A DNA stretch of 16,473 bases from an uncultured Chloroflexota bacterium. GTDB lineage: Bacteria > Chloroflexota > Limnocylindria > Limnocylindrales > CSP1-4. A model generated the notes under the pieces. The model was not told where the DNA came from, did no database searches, and worked only from the letters and a program-made list of their open reading frames with translations. This document shows positions 1 to 7,313 of the stretch, in pieces. Position numbers and translations under genes: made by a program. Each line of letters opens with the position of its first letter. Within the stretch, counting starts at the first letter, position 1. The stretch lies in contig CAIYQJ010000041.1 in the NCBI GenBank assembly GCA_903928275.1, positions 1 through 16,473 of the forward strand, written 5' to 3'.

Positions 1-1
1 G

Positions 2-100
2 CACTACTCGCTCGTCCGGACGATCGAGGACGCGTGGGGCCTCGGGTGCCTCGCGCAGACCTGCACCGCGAACGACCTCGGCGAGTTCTTCACGCACTGA
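2..100 (+). CDS. 3' end of a phosphoesterase / acid phosphatase-like protein (partial)
   Basis: Only the last 32 residues are in the window. They begin HYSLVRTIEDAWGLGCL and end in EFFTH before a TGA. The pattern HYSLxRTIEDAxGL is typical of the C-terminus of the phosphoesterase family (PF04185: acid phosphatases and phospholipase C-like enzymes), where the His-Tyr-Ser segment lies in the metal-binding region and is followed by a short tail. The gene enters from the left edge, so signal peptide, catalytic core and length cannot be judged. Two Cys in the tail (GCLAQTC) could form a disulfide in an exported enzyme. A 6-bp hairpin follows 11 nt after the stop. Family assignment rests on a short but characteristic tail. 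Confidence 0.7.
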   Translation, partial: HYSLVRTIEDAWGLGCLAQTCTANDLGEFFTH

Positions 101-111
101 GCCGGCCTGGT

Positions 112-127
112 TGAGCGGGTGCGCTCA
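112..127 (+). terminator. Hairpin just after the phosphoesterase stop
   Basis: TGAGCG and CGCTCA form a perfect 6-bp stem around a GGTG loop, 11 nt after the stop at 100. There is no T-tract, so this is a candidate hairpin terminator or 3'-end stabiliser rather than a classical intrinsic terminator. Confidence 0.35.
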
Positions 128-166
128 GGGGCGTGACGGCGAGGGATGCAGGGCATCGCGGCGGGC

Positions 167-195
167 TTGGCCGGGCGGGTCGTCGCGCCTACCGT
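167..195 (+). promoter_or_regulatory. Promoter for the isochorismatase-family gene
   Basis: TTGGCC at 167-172 (-35-like) and TACCGT at 190-195 (-10-like) are separated by exactly 17 bp. The predicted transcription start is near 202, about 32 nt before the ATG at 234. The same TACCGT box recurs upstream of the genes at 7631 and 15442 in this window, which supports it as a genuine -10 element here. Confidence 0.5.
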
Positions 196-201
196 AGACG
201 G

Positions 202-237
202 ATGCAGGAGCCCGCGGTGAGCAGGGGGAGACCATGA
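202..237 (+). other. Possible 11-codon leaderless leader ORF overlapping the next start
   Basis: An ATG at 202 lies 6 nt after the TACCGT -10 box, where a leaderless transcript would begin. It opens an 11-residue frame (MQEPAVSRGRP) whose TGA at 235-237 overlaps the isochorismatase ATG at 234 as ATGA. This is the geometry of translational coupling. It could be chance in so short a frame; the downstream gene also has its own GGGGGAG ribosome site within the leader ORF. Confidence 0.25.
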
Positions 238-794
238 CCACACTGGAGAACCGGCCCAACACGGCACTCGTCGTCGTGGATGTGCAGAACGGCGTCGTCG
301 AGGGGGCGCACGAGCGCGACGCGGTCGTCGCGAACGTCGGCAGCCTCGTCGAGAGGGCGCGGCGCGAACGGGTCCCCGTCGTGTGGGTCCAGCACTCCGA
401 CGAGGGGCTTGCGAGGGGGAGCGACGACTGGCGGATCGTCCCCGAGCTGGCCCCGGGCGAGGACGAGCCGCTCGTCGAGAAGAGCTACGGCGACGCGTTC
501 GAGGCGACCACCCTCGAGACCGTGCTGGCGGGCCTCGGCGTCGGGCGGCTCGTCGTCGTCGGCGCGCAGACCGATGCGTGCATCCGCTCGACGCTCCACG
601 GCGCGTTCGTCCGGGGGTACGACGCGACCCTTGTCAGCGACGCCCACACGACGGACGACCAGACCGCATGGGGTGCGCCACCGCCGAACCAGGTCATCGC
701 GCACACGAACCTGTACTGGACGCACCAGACGGCGCCGGGGCGGACGGCAGGGACGGTCGAGACGAAGGATGTCGACTTCGGCGCCACTTCCTGA
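234..794 (+). CDS. Isochorismatase-family cysteine hydrolase
   Basis: The 186-residue protein matches the isochorismatase-like hydrolase fold in length and motifs. The acidic catalytic residue is D16 in ALVVVDVQNG, the lysine is K83 in LVEKSYGDAF, and the nucleophile is C116 in GAQTDACIRSTLHGAF, giving the family's Asp-Lys-Cys triad. The C116 motif has the family's usual shape ([GA]-x-x-T-[DN]-x-C-[IV]). Members include isochorismatase, nicotinamidase and N-carbamoyl amide hydrolases; the sequence does not identify the substrate, and no siderophore or NAD-salvage gene is adjacent. No signal peptide is visible, so it is probably cytosolic. The start is supported by GGGGGAG a few bases before the ATG. 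It stands alone, with a promoter at 167-195 and the oppositely oriented VIT gene about 100 bp downstream. Confidence 0.9.
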   Translation: MTTLENRPNTALVVVDVQNGVVEGAHERDAVVANVGSLVERARRERVPVVWVQHSDEGLARGSDDWRIVPELAPGEDEPLVEKSYGDAFEATTLETVLAGLGVGRLVVVGAQTDACIRSTLHGAFVRGYDATLVSDAHTTDDQTAWGAPPPNQVIAHTNLYWTHQTAPGRTAGTVETKDVDFGATS

Positions 795-892
795 GGCCAG
801 TGCGACGTCGATCGCCAACGCCTCGGGGCGGCGTCGTGTCCGTGTATGAGAGCCGGGATGAGCGGTGCCCCGAGGCGCAGGGCCGCCGCAGG

Positions 893-1600
893 CTACCGCG
901 TGACGAAGCGCCCGATGAGGACGCCTGCGAGCGCGGCGGCCCCGGCGATCGCCATCGTCTGGAGCACTGTCCGCCAGACAGGCTCGTGCCCGATCCGGCC
1001 CCGGGCGATTCCGAGGACCGCCATGAGCGCGCCGGTCACGACGAGGGAGACGACGCGGGCCGTCTCGATGTCGAACAGCGCGAACGGGATGACGGGGATG
1101 CTGGCGGCGAAGAGATCGGCGACGAACATCCACGTCGCGTGGGTCCACGGCGAAGCGCCGGACACCGGCCGCACCCCGAGCTCGACGGCGGTCATGTAAT
1201 CGAGGAGCGCCTGCGGGTTGCGCGCGAAGGCGTTGGTGACCCCCTCCGCCTCGTTCTCGGTGAAGCCCGCCGTTCGGAGGCTCGTGGCGATCCGCACGCG
1301 GGTCCCGATCGGGTCCGCCGCGATCGCGCGTCGCGCCGTCTCTACGAGGCTGGCGGCGCGACTGCGCTCCGAGTGCACGTCGAGGTACGTCCCGGCCATC
1401 ATCGAGACCGCCCCGGCGATTGCGCCGGTCGCACCGGCCAGGAGGACGATCTGGCTGTCGTTCGTGCTCGCGGCGACCCCGAAGACGAGCCCCGCGACGG
1501 AGACGGCGCCATCCTCCATCCCGAACGCGACATCACCGATCGACGAGAGGAGCGAAGCGCGGACGCGCCGGAGGAGGCCGGGGGCGGGGCGCACGATCAA
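893..1600 (-). CDS. VIT1/CCC1-family iron/manganese transporter
   Basis: An integral membrane protein of about 235 residues. Near the N-terminus it has the family hallmark GMEDGAVSVAGLVFGVAAS, where the acidic residues on the first helix line the ion path. A second helix, LLAGATGAIAGAVSMMAGTYLD, follows, then a charged cytosolic domain containing AGFTENEAEGVTNAF and LLDYMTAVELGV, and then three C-terminal helices. This 2+3 arrangement with a central metal-binding domain is that of VIT1/CCC1 transporters, which move Fe2+ or Mn2+. The start is uncertain. TTG at 1600 has AGGAG 6 nt upstream, TTG at 1618 would suit a near-leaderless message, and GTG at 1594 is a third option. The gene is convergent with the isochorismatase gene and divergent from the lipoprotein gene at 1855. 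The metal specificity is not visible. Confidence 0.88.
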   Translation of the reverse strand: MIVRPAPGLLRRVRASLLSSIGDVAFGMEDGAVSVAGLVFGVAASTNDSQIVLLAGATGAIAGAVSMMAGTYLDVHSERSRAASLVETARRAIAADPIGTRVRIATSLRTAGFTENEAEGVTNAFARNPQALLDYMTAVELGVRPVSGASPWTHATWMFVADLFAASIPVIPFALFDIETARVVSLVVTGALMAVLGIARGRIGHEPVWRTVLQTMAIAGAAALAGVLIGRFVTR

Positions 1601-1626
1601 AGCGGGCTCCTGCTGCAAGGCCGATC

Positions 1627-1632
1627 AGTCTA
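1627..1632 (-). promoter_or_regulatory. -10 box for the VIT/CCC1 gene
   Basis: On the minus strand TAGACT occupies 1632-1627, 8 nt before the TTG at 1618. It places transcription start near 1619, so the ribosome site AGGAG (1611-1607) lies just inside the message. No good -35 match is seen. Confidence 0.35.
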
Positions 1633-1854
1633 CCGGGGGCGGGCGCCAGGTCCCGTGCGGTCACGGACCGCGCGTTCCCTCCGGCAAGCTCGAGGCAGCC
1701 GAGACGGTCCTGAGCGCCCTATGCGACAGGTGCGTGCCAGCGCCGCGAAGCGCGCCGGCGACGCCAGACCGAGGGCGTGCGGGTCACTGGTGGCCCCCAT
1801 CGGCGACCCGTACGGCTCTTGCCCCCCCGGGCGCTTCCGAGCGAGAGTCCTCCC

Positions 1855-3537
1855 ATGGATACCTCTCGCCCGCGCGCCGTCGTCACGCTCGCGCTCACCG
1901 CGTCCCTGGTCCTCGTCGCGTCCCTGGTGTGCGCGTGCGGTTCCGCCGCGTCGTCGCCGACCGGCGCACCCGCGGGGGCGGCCGCCGGCCTGACCCGCTA
2001 CACGATCGATGCCGACTCGGGCGGCGTCATCGAGAAGGTGGGCAACACCTTCAACACGAGCATCGTGAGCAACGACCCGAACGTGTTCCGGGCCGAGTAC
2101 GAGGCCGGCTTCATCGAGGGCCACCTGCAGAAGTCCCAGATCGTCGCGGCGCGGGACAACGCGTGGGACAGCGCGTACCTGACCGATCCGTCGCATACCT
2201 TCCCCACGCAGATCCCGCCCTCGCCAGCCGAGATCGCGATGGCCGCCCGGACGCTGCAGATGAACTGGGACTACACGCTGCGGTACATCGGCACGACGGG
2301 CGACGCCACCGTGTCGAAGAACCTGCGTCGCCTCATGTATCGCCTCGTCGGCATCTACCACGGCGCGACGCTCGCTGCCCCGGCGTCGCTGCCGTTCGAC
2401 GGCACGTGGCTGCCCGCCTTCACGCCCGCCGAGATGGCCCTCGGATACGAGACGCCGACGCTCACGTTCGAGGACGTGTACTTCATCAACGCGGTCCAGG
2501 ACCTGCTCTACGTGCTGCCCGCCAACGCCCCGCCGGCCCCCGCGGCTCTCGCGAACGACCGCCCGAGCAAGTGCTCCGCGTTCGTCAAGGTGACCGCCGA
2601 CGACATCTTCCTCGCGCACAACAACTGGAACTCGTTCCTCGACCAGAGCCAGACGATCTCCCTCTGGGTCGCTGGGGACCTCATGACCTTCAACGCCGGT
2701 GCCCCCGGGTACCTCGGCTCGAACGTCGACTTCGGGTACACGAACAAGGGGCTGATCTTCAACGAGACGACCGCCCGCTGGTCGCACACCGAGCCGAAGA
2801 TCGACGCGCTCTGGATGTTCTGGCGCGCGACCCTCGCCGAGCAGTTCGCCACCTCGATCGACGAGTTCTTCCACGACGTGTCGCTCGAGGCGTCGGGCAC
2901 GTACATGAACGGCTACATGGTCGTCGACACGAAGACCCGCGAGATCGGCCTCGTCGAGATGTCCTACAAGAGCTTCGTCTTCTTCCGCTCCGACGGCCAC
3001 GATCCGGTGACCGTGACCACGAAGCCCGCCGGGCTCTCGACCGCCTACGACCTCGACCTTGTGCAGCCCGACCACCTGCTCGGGATCAACTTCCCGGCAT
3101 CTCTCCTCATCCGGGACGAGCTGGGGTCCACTGACAACAGGCCCGCTCGCCGGGTCCAGTTCATGGCCGGCATCGGGGGCGTGCATGACATCGATTCGGC
3201 CAGGGCGCTGATCACCTACACCGACTCGGCCAACCCGCTGTCCATCTACGGCCGTTGGGACCTCGGGTACGGCATCACCTCCTATCCCAAGACGATCCCC
3301 GATGGCTCCGCCGACGCGAAGGCCATCGCGGCGTCGCTGACCGGCTACACGTCCGCCCTGGCCGGGGTGCTCGACCCGTCCGCGACGACCACGGCGTTCT
3401 GGATGAAGTACGGCACCGCGCGGATCGACGGCAAGCCGTTCACCTGGAGCGAGTCGCCATGGAAGGGCCAGAAGCTGCGCGGCGTGCCGGACCGCGTGGA
3501 AGGCGACTGGGTCCTCGCGAGGCTCCACATGCGCTGA
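1855..3537 (+). CDS. Phospholipase B-like (PLBD/Ntn-hydrolase type) lipoprotein
   Basis: A 560-residue exported protein. Residues 1-28 look like a lipoprotein signal: R5 and R7, a hydrophobic stretch TLALTASLVLVASLV, then Cys26 and Cys28, with Cys28 the likelier lipidated residue. An Ala/Ser/Gly-rich linker follows. The mature part contains KCSAFVKVTADDIFLAHNNWNS (C240 to S260), which matches the nucleophile region of phospholipase B-like proteins (PF04916: KCSA...DIFxxHNxWxxY). There a Cys becomes the N-terminal nucleophile after self-cleavage. By that analogy C240 would be the catalytic residue, with H255, N256 and W258 nearby. Further family-like segments are SYKSFVFF and the C-terminal YGRWDLGYG. 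An acyl-amide hydrolase role is possible, as for the related C45 acyltransferases. ATG 1855 was chosen over an upstream in-frame GTG at 1777 because the signal sequence begins there; its ribosome site is weak. Substrate unknown. Confidence 0.75.
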   Translation: MDTSRPRAVVTLALTASLVLVASLVCACGSAASSPTGAPAGAAAGLTRYTIDADSGGVIEKVGNTFNTSIVSNDPNVFRAEYEAGFIEGHLQKSQIVAARDNAWDSAYLTDPSHTFPTQIPPSPAEIAMAARTLQMNWDYTLRYIGTTGDATVSKNLRRLMYRLVGIYHGATLAAPASLPFDGTWLPAFTPAEMALGYETPTLTFEDVYFINAVQDLLYVLPANAPPAPAALANDRPSKCSAFVKVTADDIFLAHNNWNSFLDQSQTISLWVAGDLMTFNAGAPGYLGSNVDFGYTNKGLIFNETTARWSHTEPKIDALWMFWRATLAEQFATSIDEFFHDVSLEASGTYMNGYMVVDTKTREIGLVEMSYKSFVFFRSDGHDPVTVTTKPAGLSTAYDLDLVQPDHLLGINFPASLLIRDELGSTDNRPARRVQFMAGIGGVHDIDSARALITYTDSANPLSIYGRWDLGYGITSYPKTIPDGSADAKAIAASLTGYTSALAGVLDPSATTTAFWMKYGTARIDGKPFTWSESPWKGQKLRGVPDRVEGDWVLARLHMR

Positions 3538-3851
3538 GTGCGGCAAGTAGCGTCGTTCCCGCATCGCTGACTGCCTCACCAGGTACGACGCGACGGGCAT
3601 GATCCCGCCGGGTCGGGCGGCGCGGGGTGGCCGGGTCGTCCGCATCGCCGGAGCTCGCGGGAGATCGCGCTCGACTGTGCGTCGCGAAGGGTCGAGCCCC
3701 ATCGCCGCCGGAGTGATGCGCGGAAGCGACGCGTCACAAGGGCTTCCGGCTCTCCTGGTCTGCCCAGGCCAGCTGCCACCGGTCCCTCGGTCATCGGGCG
3801 GCCTGACGTCCGGCCCTCGCGCCACGACGGGGCGGCGCGAAGGATGGTCGC
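3538..3851 (+). other. Intergenic region, nothing recognised
   Basis: This 314-bp gap lies between the lipoprotein stop and the start of the four-gene unit. Frames that are open on both strands give Arg/Gly/Pro-rich translations with no recognisable family and no ribosome sites. It presumably holds the promoter for the unit at 3852, but I could not pick out a convincing -10/-35 pair. No clear terminator hairpin with a T-tract is visible either. Confidence 0.5.
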
Positions 3852-4352
3852 ATGAGCGCGTCGCACCCCGTCGTCCCCGTCCCGTCGGCACCCTACCGGC
3901 AGCCCGCGATCAACGGCGTCCTCGCGGGGATCCTCCGGTCTCGGTTCCATGGCCTTGCGAGCCGGTCCAACCTGCTCATCTCCTATCGTGGACGTCGGAC
4001 GGGGCTCGTTCATGAGCTCCCGATTCGCTACGCGGCCGCCGGTCCCGGCTACGTCGTGCGGATCGGCCGGCCCGAGGCGAAGCGCTGGTGGCGCAACTTC
4101 ATCGAGCCGTGGCCGCTCACCGTCGTCGTCCGCGGCAGATCGGTCGCCGCGATCGGTCGTGTCGTCCAGGGCGAGAGCGATGAAGGGACCGAGCTCGCCG
4201 CCGGGTACTTCGCCCGATATCGCGGGAGCGCCCGGCACCAGGGGCTGCCGGTCCGGAAGGGCGAGACGCCGAGCCGCGAGGATGTCCGGCGTGTCGCGGC
4301 CGGTCTCCTGTTCCTCTCCGTCATCCCGGATGGCGATGGCGCGGGCCGATGA
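3852..4352 (+). CDS. DUF385/DDN-like F420-dependent nitroreductase-family protein
   Basis: A 166-residue protein with the signature order of the deazaflavin-dependent nitroreductase family (PF04075). The segment NLLISYRGRRTGLVHELPIRYAA corresponds to the family's TxGRxTGxxRxxPLxY motif, YVVRIGRP follows, then RWWRNFIEPWPLTVVVRGR corresponds to the WYRNLxxxPxVxVxxxG block. Members bind F420H2 or FMN and reduce quinones, nitro compounds or other electrophiles; some members bind neither. An N-terminal tail precedes the domain, as in DDN. GAAGGA is placed well upstream of the ATG. It is the first gene of a tightly packed unit reaching 6840 (28 bp to the next gene). Cofactor use is inferred from the family and from the LLM oxidoreductase elsewhere in the window. 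Confidence 0.75.
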   Translation: MSASHPVVPVPSAPYRQPAINGVLAGILRSRFHGLASRSNLLISYRGRRTGLVHELPIRYAAAGPGYVVRIGRPEAKRWWRNFIEPWPLTVVVRGRSVAAIGRVVQGESDEGTELAAGYFARYRGSARHQGLPVRKGETPSREDVRRVAAGLLFLSVIPDGDGAGR

Positions 4353-4380
4353 CGGTCCGATCAGCGCGGGGGAACGCACG

Positions 4381-5076
4381 GTGATCAGCGCGCGCCTGTT
4401 CGCGACCGGGGCGTCGGCGATCACCGCGCTCGCCGCCGCGCTCGCCCTGGGCATCGGCGTGTTCACGCCGCCGCGCGGCGGCGTCCTCTGCACCTCGGGC
4501 TGCATCCCCTACCCGTACACCGACGCCGCACCGTTCGTCGTCGGCGACTCGATCTGGATCTACCCGGCGATCGTCATGGCCCTCGGCTTCATCGCGGTCA
4601 CCGCCAGCCTGCACGAGCTCGGGCCATCCGGCGGGCGGCTCGCGGGGCTCGTGGCGGTGGCCTTCTCGACACTCGCTGCCGGGCTGCTCGTCGGGGACTA
4701 CCTCGTCCACCTCATGGTCGTCGTGCCGAGCCTTGCAAGGGGGGAGGGCGCGGCGGTGGCGACGTTCTCGATCTACAACCCCCACGGCGTCTTCATCGCG
4801 CTCGAGAACGCCGGGTACTTCGTCATCGGCCTCGCCTTCCTCGCCGTGGCCGGCGCCGTCGTCGGGTCGGGACGTCTCGCGGGTGCCGTCCGCTGGGTCT
4901 TCCTCGTCGCCGGGGTCCTCGCCGTCGGCGGCCTCATCTTCTTCGGTGCGCTCTTCGGCGCCGACCTCGACGTCCGCTACGAGGTCTTCGCCATCTCGAT
5001 CGACTACCTCGCGCTCGCGATCGGCGGGGCGCTGCTCGCCGCGTGGTTCCGGCGGCGTCGGACGGACCCCGCGTGA
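4381..5076 (+). CDS. Six-TM membrane protein of unknown function
   Basis: A 231-residue hydrophobic protein that I do not recognise. About six membrane segments can be seen: residues 7-28, 57-77, 87-112, 142-162, 170-191 and 203-226. The tail RRRRTDPA is positively charged and likely cytosolic. Between the first two helices lies a small exposed loop with two Cys and aromatic residues (VLCTSGCIPYPYTD), which could form a disulfide outside the membrane. Start GTG 4381 is preferred because GGGGGA lies 6-7 nt upstream; in-frame ATGs at 4330 and 4336 would overlap the previous gene. Its TGA overlaps the GTG of the next gene by 4 bp (GTGA), so the two are probably translationally coupled. A transport, sensory or membrane-anchoring role for the neighbouring redox proteins would be guesswork. 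Confidence 0.75.
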   Translation: MISARLFATGASAITALAAALALGIGVFTPPRGGVLCTSGCIPYPYTDAAPFVVGDSIWIYPAIVMALGFIAVTASLHELGPSGGRLAGLVAVAFSTLAAGLLVGDYLVHLMVVVPSLARGEGAAVATFSIYNPHGVFIALENAGYFVIGLAFLAVAGAVVGSGRLAGAVRWVFLVAGVLAVGGLIFFGALFGADLDVRYEVFAISIDYLALAIGGALLAAWFRRRRTDPA

Positions 5077-5846
5077 CTGCGAGGGCGTCGCGCGCCGTCG
5101 CTCTGACGTCGATCCCGCTCGCGGCGGCCGCGTGCCTCGGGTACGCCGTTGCGGTCCGGCCCCGTATCGCCCGCTGGGGCGCGACCGACGCGGAGGTGGC
5201 GGCGGTGCTGCCGGGCGACGAGCTGGACAGCCCCATGGGGGATCGGCCGATCTCGACGCGGGCGATCACGGTCGACGCCCCGCCCGAGGCGGTGTGGCCG
5301 TGGATCGTCCAGATGGGCTCCGGGCGGGCTGGCTTCTACACCCGCGAATGGGTCGAGCGGCTCCTGTTCATCACCTACGCCGATGGGCACTCCGCCACGC
5401 GGATCCATCCCGAGTGGCAGCAGCTCCGCGTCGGCGACCGGGTGCCGTACTCGCGGTTCAACACGGTCCCGGTCGCGCTCGTCGACCCGCCGCGATGCCT
5501 CGTCGCCGGCGAGTGGCTGGTGCTCGAGCCGCTCGACGGCGGGACCCGGACGCGCCTGGTCGCGCGCACACGCGGCGGCTGGCTCGAACCGCTCGCCCGG
5601 GGCGTGCCGGTCATCGGGTCGATCCTCTGGCCACTCGGCGCGATCGTCGACCGCGGGCCACTCGAGCTGCTCCACCACTACATGGAGGCCGGCATGCTCG
5701 CGGGCATCAAGGCACGGGCCGAGGCGTGTCGGGACGACCGGCCTCCCGCCGCGACCGGGGCGCGAGCGCCCGCCTTCATCAGCGCACCCGCCGGCAAGCC
5801 GCTCCTGGTGTCGTGCGGGGCACCCGTCGTGCTCGTCATCCCATGA
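5073..5846 (+). CDS. SRPBCC-family protein with N-terminal membrane segment
   Basis: The 257-residue product begins with a hydrophobic segment (residues about 6-27, AVALTSIPLAAAACLGYAVAV) that looks like a membrane anchor. A START/SRPBCC-type ligand-binding domain follows. Recognisable elements are LPGDELD, the first strand TRAITVDAPPEAVWPWIVQMG, then GRAGFYTREWVERLL, HPEWQQLRVGDRVPYSRF and EWLVLEPLDGGTRTRLVARTRG. This set is common in actinobacterial and chloroflexotal SRPBCC proteins next to oxidoreductases. Such domains bind hydrophobic ligands; the ligand is unknown. The GTG at 5073 overlaps the previous stop by 4 bp; an in-frame GTG at 5043 is a less likely start. The last 40 residues are low-complexity and may be disordered. 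The MDR gene starts 28 bp downstream. Confidence 0.8.
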   Translation: MTARASRAVALTSIPLAAAACLGYAVAVRPRIARWGATDAEVAAVLPGDELDSPMGDRPISTRAITVDAPPEAVWPWIVQMGSGRAGFYTREWVERLLFITYADGHSATRIHPEWQQLRVGDRVPYSRFNTVPVALVDPPRCLVAGEWLVLEPLDGGTRTRLVARTRGGWLEPLARGVPVIGSILWPLGAIVDRGPLELLHHYMEAGMLAGIKARAEACRDDRPPAATGARAPAFISAPAGKPLLVSCGAPVVLVIP

Positions 5847-5874
5847 GTCCGCCGGCGGCATCGAGGAGGACACG

Positions 5875-6840
5875 ATGAGGGCGATCGTCCAGCGACGGTA
5901 CGGCTCGCCGAGCATGCTGAGGCTCGAGGAGATCGAGCGGCCGGTGGCCGGGGAGGGCGAGGTGCTCGTCCGGGTCCGCGCGGCGTCGGTCAACGCGGCC
6001 GACTGGCACATCGTGACGGGCAGCCCGTTCGTCATGCGCTTCGTCGTCGGCTTGCGCAGCCCGAAGAGCCCCGTCCCGGGGATCGATGTCGCCGGCGAGG
6101 TCGAGGCGGTCGGCCGAGGCGTGACGCGCCTGCGCCCCGGCGACGCCGTCTACGGCACGTGCGACGGCGCCTTCGCCGAGTACGCGCGCGTGGCGGAGGA
6201 CCGGGCGGCGCCGAAGCCGGCGAACCTCACGTTCGAGCAGGCCGCGGCGGTCCCCCCTCGCTGCGGTGACCGCCCTCCAGGGCCTTCGCGACACCGGTCG
6301 CTTCCAGTCGGGCCAGAAGGTGCTGGTCATCGGCGCGTCGGGGGGCGTCGGGACATTCGCCGTGCAGATCGCCAGGGCGCTCGGGGCGCAGGTGGACGGC
6401 GAGTGCCATGCCGACAACGTCGAGATGGTCCGGTCGCTCGGCGCCGATCGCGTCATCGACTACACGCGGGGGGACGTGACCCGCGGGGCGGCGCGATACG
6501 ACGTCATCCTCCAGCTCGGTGGGACCCGCTCGCCCTCCGCGCTCCGTCGCGTCCTCGCCCCGAAGGGGACGCTCGTCCTGAGCAGCGGGGCGGGGCGGGG
6601 CGGTTCGCGGGCATCGACCGCATCGTCCGGGCCCTGCTGGTGTCACCCTTCGTCGGCCAACGGCTGACCACCTTCAACGCGAAGGCCAGCAGCGCGGACC
6701 TGGCGTTCCTCACGGGGCTCATCGAGTCCGGGAAGATCACGCCGGTCATCGACCGGCTGCTGCCTCTGAGCCAGGCGCCGACCGCGATCCGGTACCTGCA
6801 GACGGGCCGCACTCGCGGCAAGGTCGTGCTCACGGTCTGA
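5875..6840 (+). pseudogene. MDR-family NAD(P)-dependent oxidoreductase with two compensating frameshifts
   Basis: The 5' part encodes a normal zinc-independent medium-chain dehydrogenase N-terminus (MRAIVQRRYGSPSMLRLEEI, VPGIDVAGEVEAVG, GDAVYGTCDGAFAEYA). After the six-C run at 6252-6257 the family sequence continues in the next frame (LAAVTALQGLRD, then VLVIGASGGVGTFAVQIARALG, the Rossmann dinucleotide-binding loop, then GADRVIDYT). After the triple GGGGC repeat at 6587-6601 it returns to the first frame (FAGIDRIVRALLVSPFVGQRL through GKVVLTV). One extra C plus one extra GGGGC unit adds 6 bases and would explain both shifts. The first frame has no stop, so 321 codons can be read, but residues about 128-241 would be scrambled and the cofactor site lost. 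GAGGAGGA precedes ATG 5875. It could be a real pseudogene or two indel errors in the assembly. It is the last gene of the unit beginning at 3852. Confidence 0.85.
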
Positions 6841-6972
6841 GGTCCGGCCCGCGACGGTCCGATGCACGTTGAGCGGCACGTCGCCTTCCTGGGGCCGTGG
6901 CCGGAGCGCCCGACGGGCGTCCGCGTCCCTGGATCCGTCCGGAGTGGCCCGGGCGGAGGCTACAGGCCGCCG

Positions 6973-7008
6973 TACCATGACGATGGCCACGAGGATACTC
7001 ACAGGAGG
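6973..7008 (+). promoter_or_regulatory. -10 box and strong ribosome site for the small membrane protein
   Basis: TACCAT at 6973-6978 resembles the TANNNT -10 boxes seen elsewhere in the window and would start transcription near 6985. A perfect AGGAGG lies at 7003-7008, 5 nt before GTG 7014. No -35 match is seen. Confidence 0.4.
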
Positions 7009-7013
7009 TTGTT

Positions 7014-7313
7014 GTGGAGAGTGACACGAGGGTTGGCGTCGCGGGCGTAGCCGGTGTGGCAGCCGATGCTGCGGCCGTGGATGCAGCGCCGAAACGGAAG
7101 GCCTGGCGAGACTCGTGGCGCCCGGGACCGATGCCGCGGCAGACCGCCGCGCCCGCGGGGGGAGGAGCGGTCTACGGGCTCGGGATGATGGGCGCGCTGG
7201 TCTACTACCTCCGGTCCGCGGAGACCGGGCGGGACTACGTCCTCGCGTTCCCCAGGGCGAGTGTCTGGCCGGCACTCATCGTCTACAAGCTGCTCAAGCA
7301 CTTCTACGGCTAG
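7014..7313 (+). CDS. Small hypothetical protein with C-terminal membrane segment
   Basis: A 99-residue protein with a perfect AGGAGG Shine-Dalgarno 5 nt before its GTG, which makes it a convincing gene despite its size. The N-terminal 50 residues are Ala/Val/Asp-rich (VAGVAGVAADAAAVDAA) and then basic and proline-containing, so probably disordered. The C-terminal half is GGGAVYGLGMMGALVYYL, a short polar stretch, then ASVWPALIVYKLLKHFYG. It contains one or two hydrophobic helices and ends in a basic-aromatic tail. Proteins with this GxVYGLGxxGAxVYxxxxA...WPAxxVYxxL pattern are small conserved hypotheticals in GC-rich bacteria, as far as I can recall; no function is known to me. The damaged MDR gene ends 173 bp upstream. 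Confidence 0.7.
   Translation: MESDTRVGVAGVAGVAADAAAVDAAPKRKAWRDSWRPGPMPRQTAAPAGGGAVYGLGMMGALVYYLRSAETGRDYVLAFPRASVWPALIVYKLLKHFYG

Noticed and set aside
383..1993. Long plus-strand open frame spanning the isochorismatase and VIT genes
   Set aside because: Low-complexity Arg/Gly/Asp translation that crosses two recognised genes in other frames; the lack of stops is due to high GC.
1630..3891. Very long open frame on the minus strand opposite the phospholipase B-like gene
   Set aside because: Its translation is Arg/Gly/Val-rich with no motifs or ribosome site; it is the GC-rich antisense shadow of a clear lipoprotein gene.
5043..5075. Upstream GTG start for the SRPBCC gene
   Set aside because: The 4-bp overlap at GTG 5073 and the position of the membrane segment fit better; the extra 10 residues add nothing recognisable.
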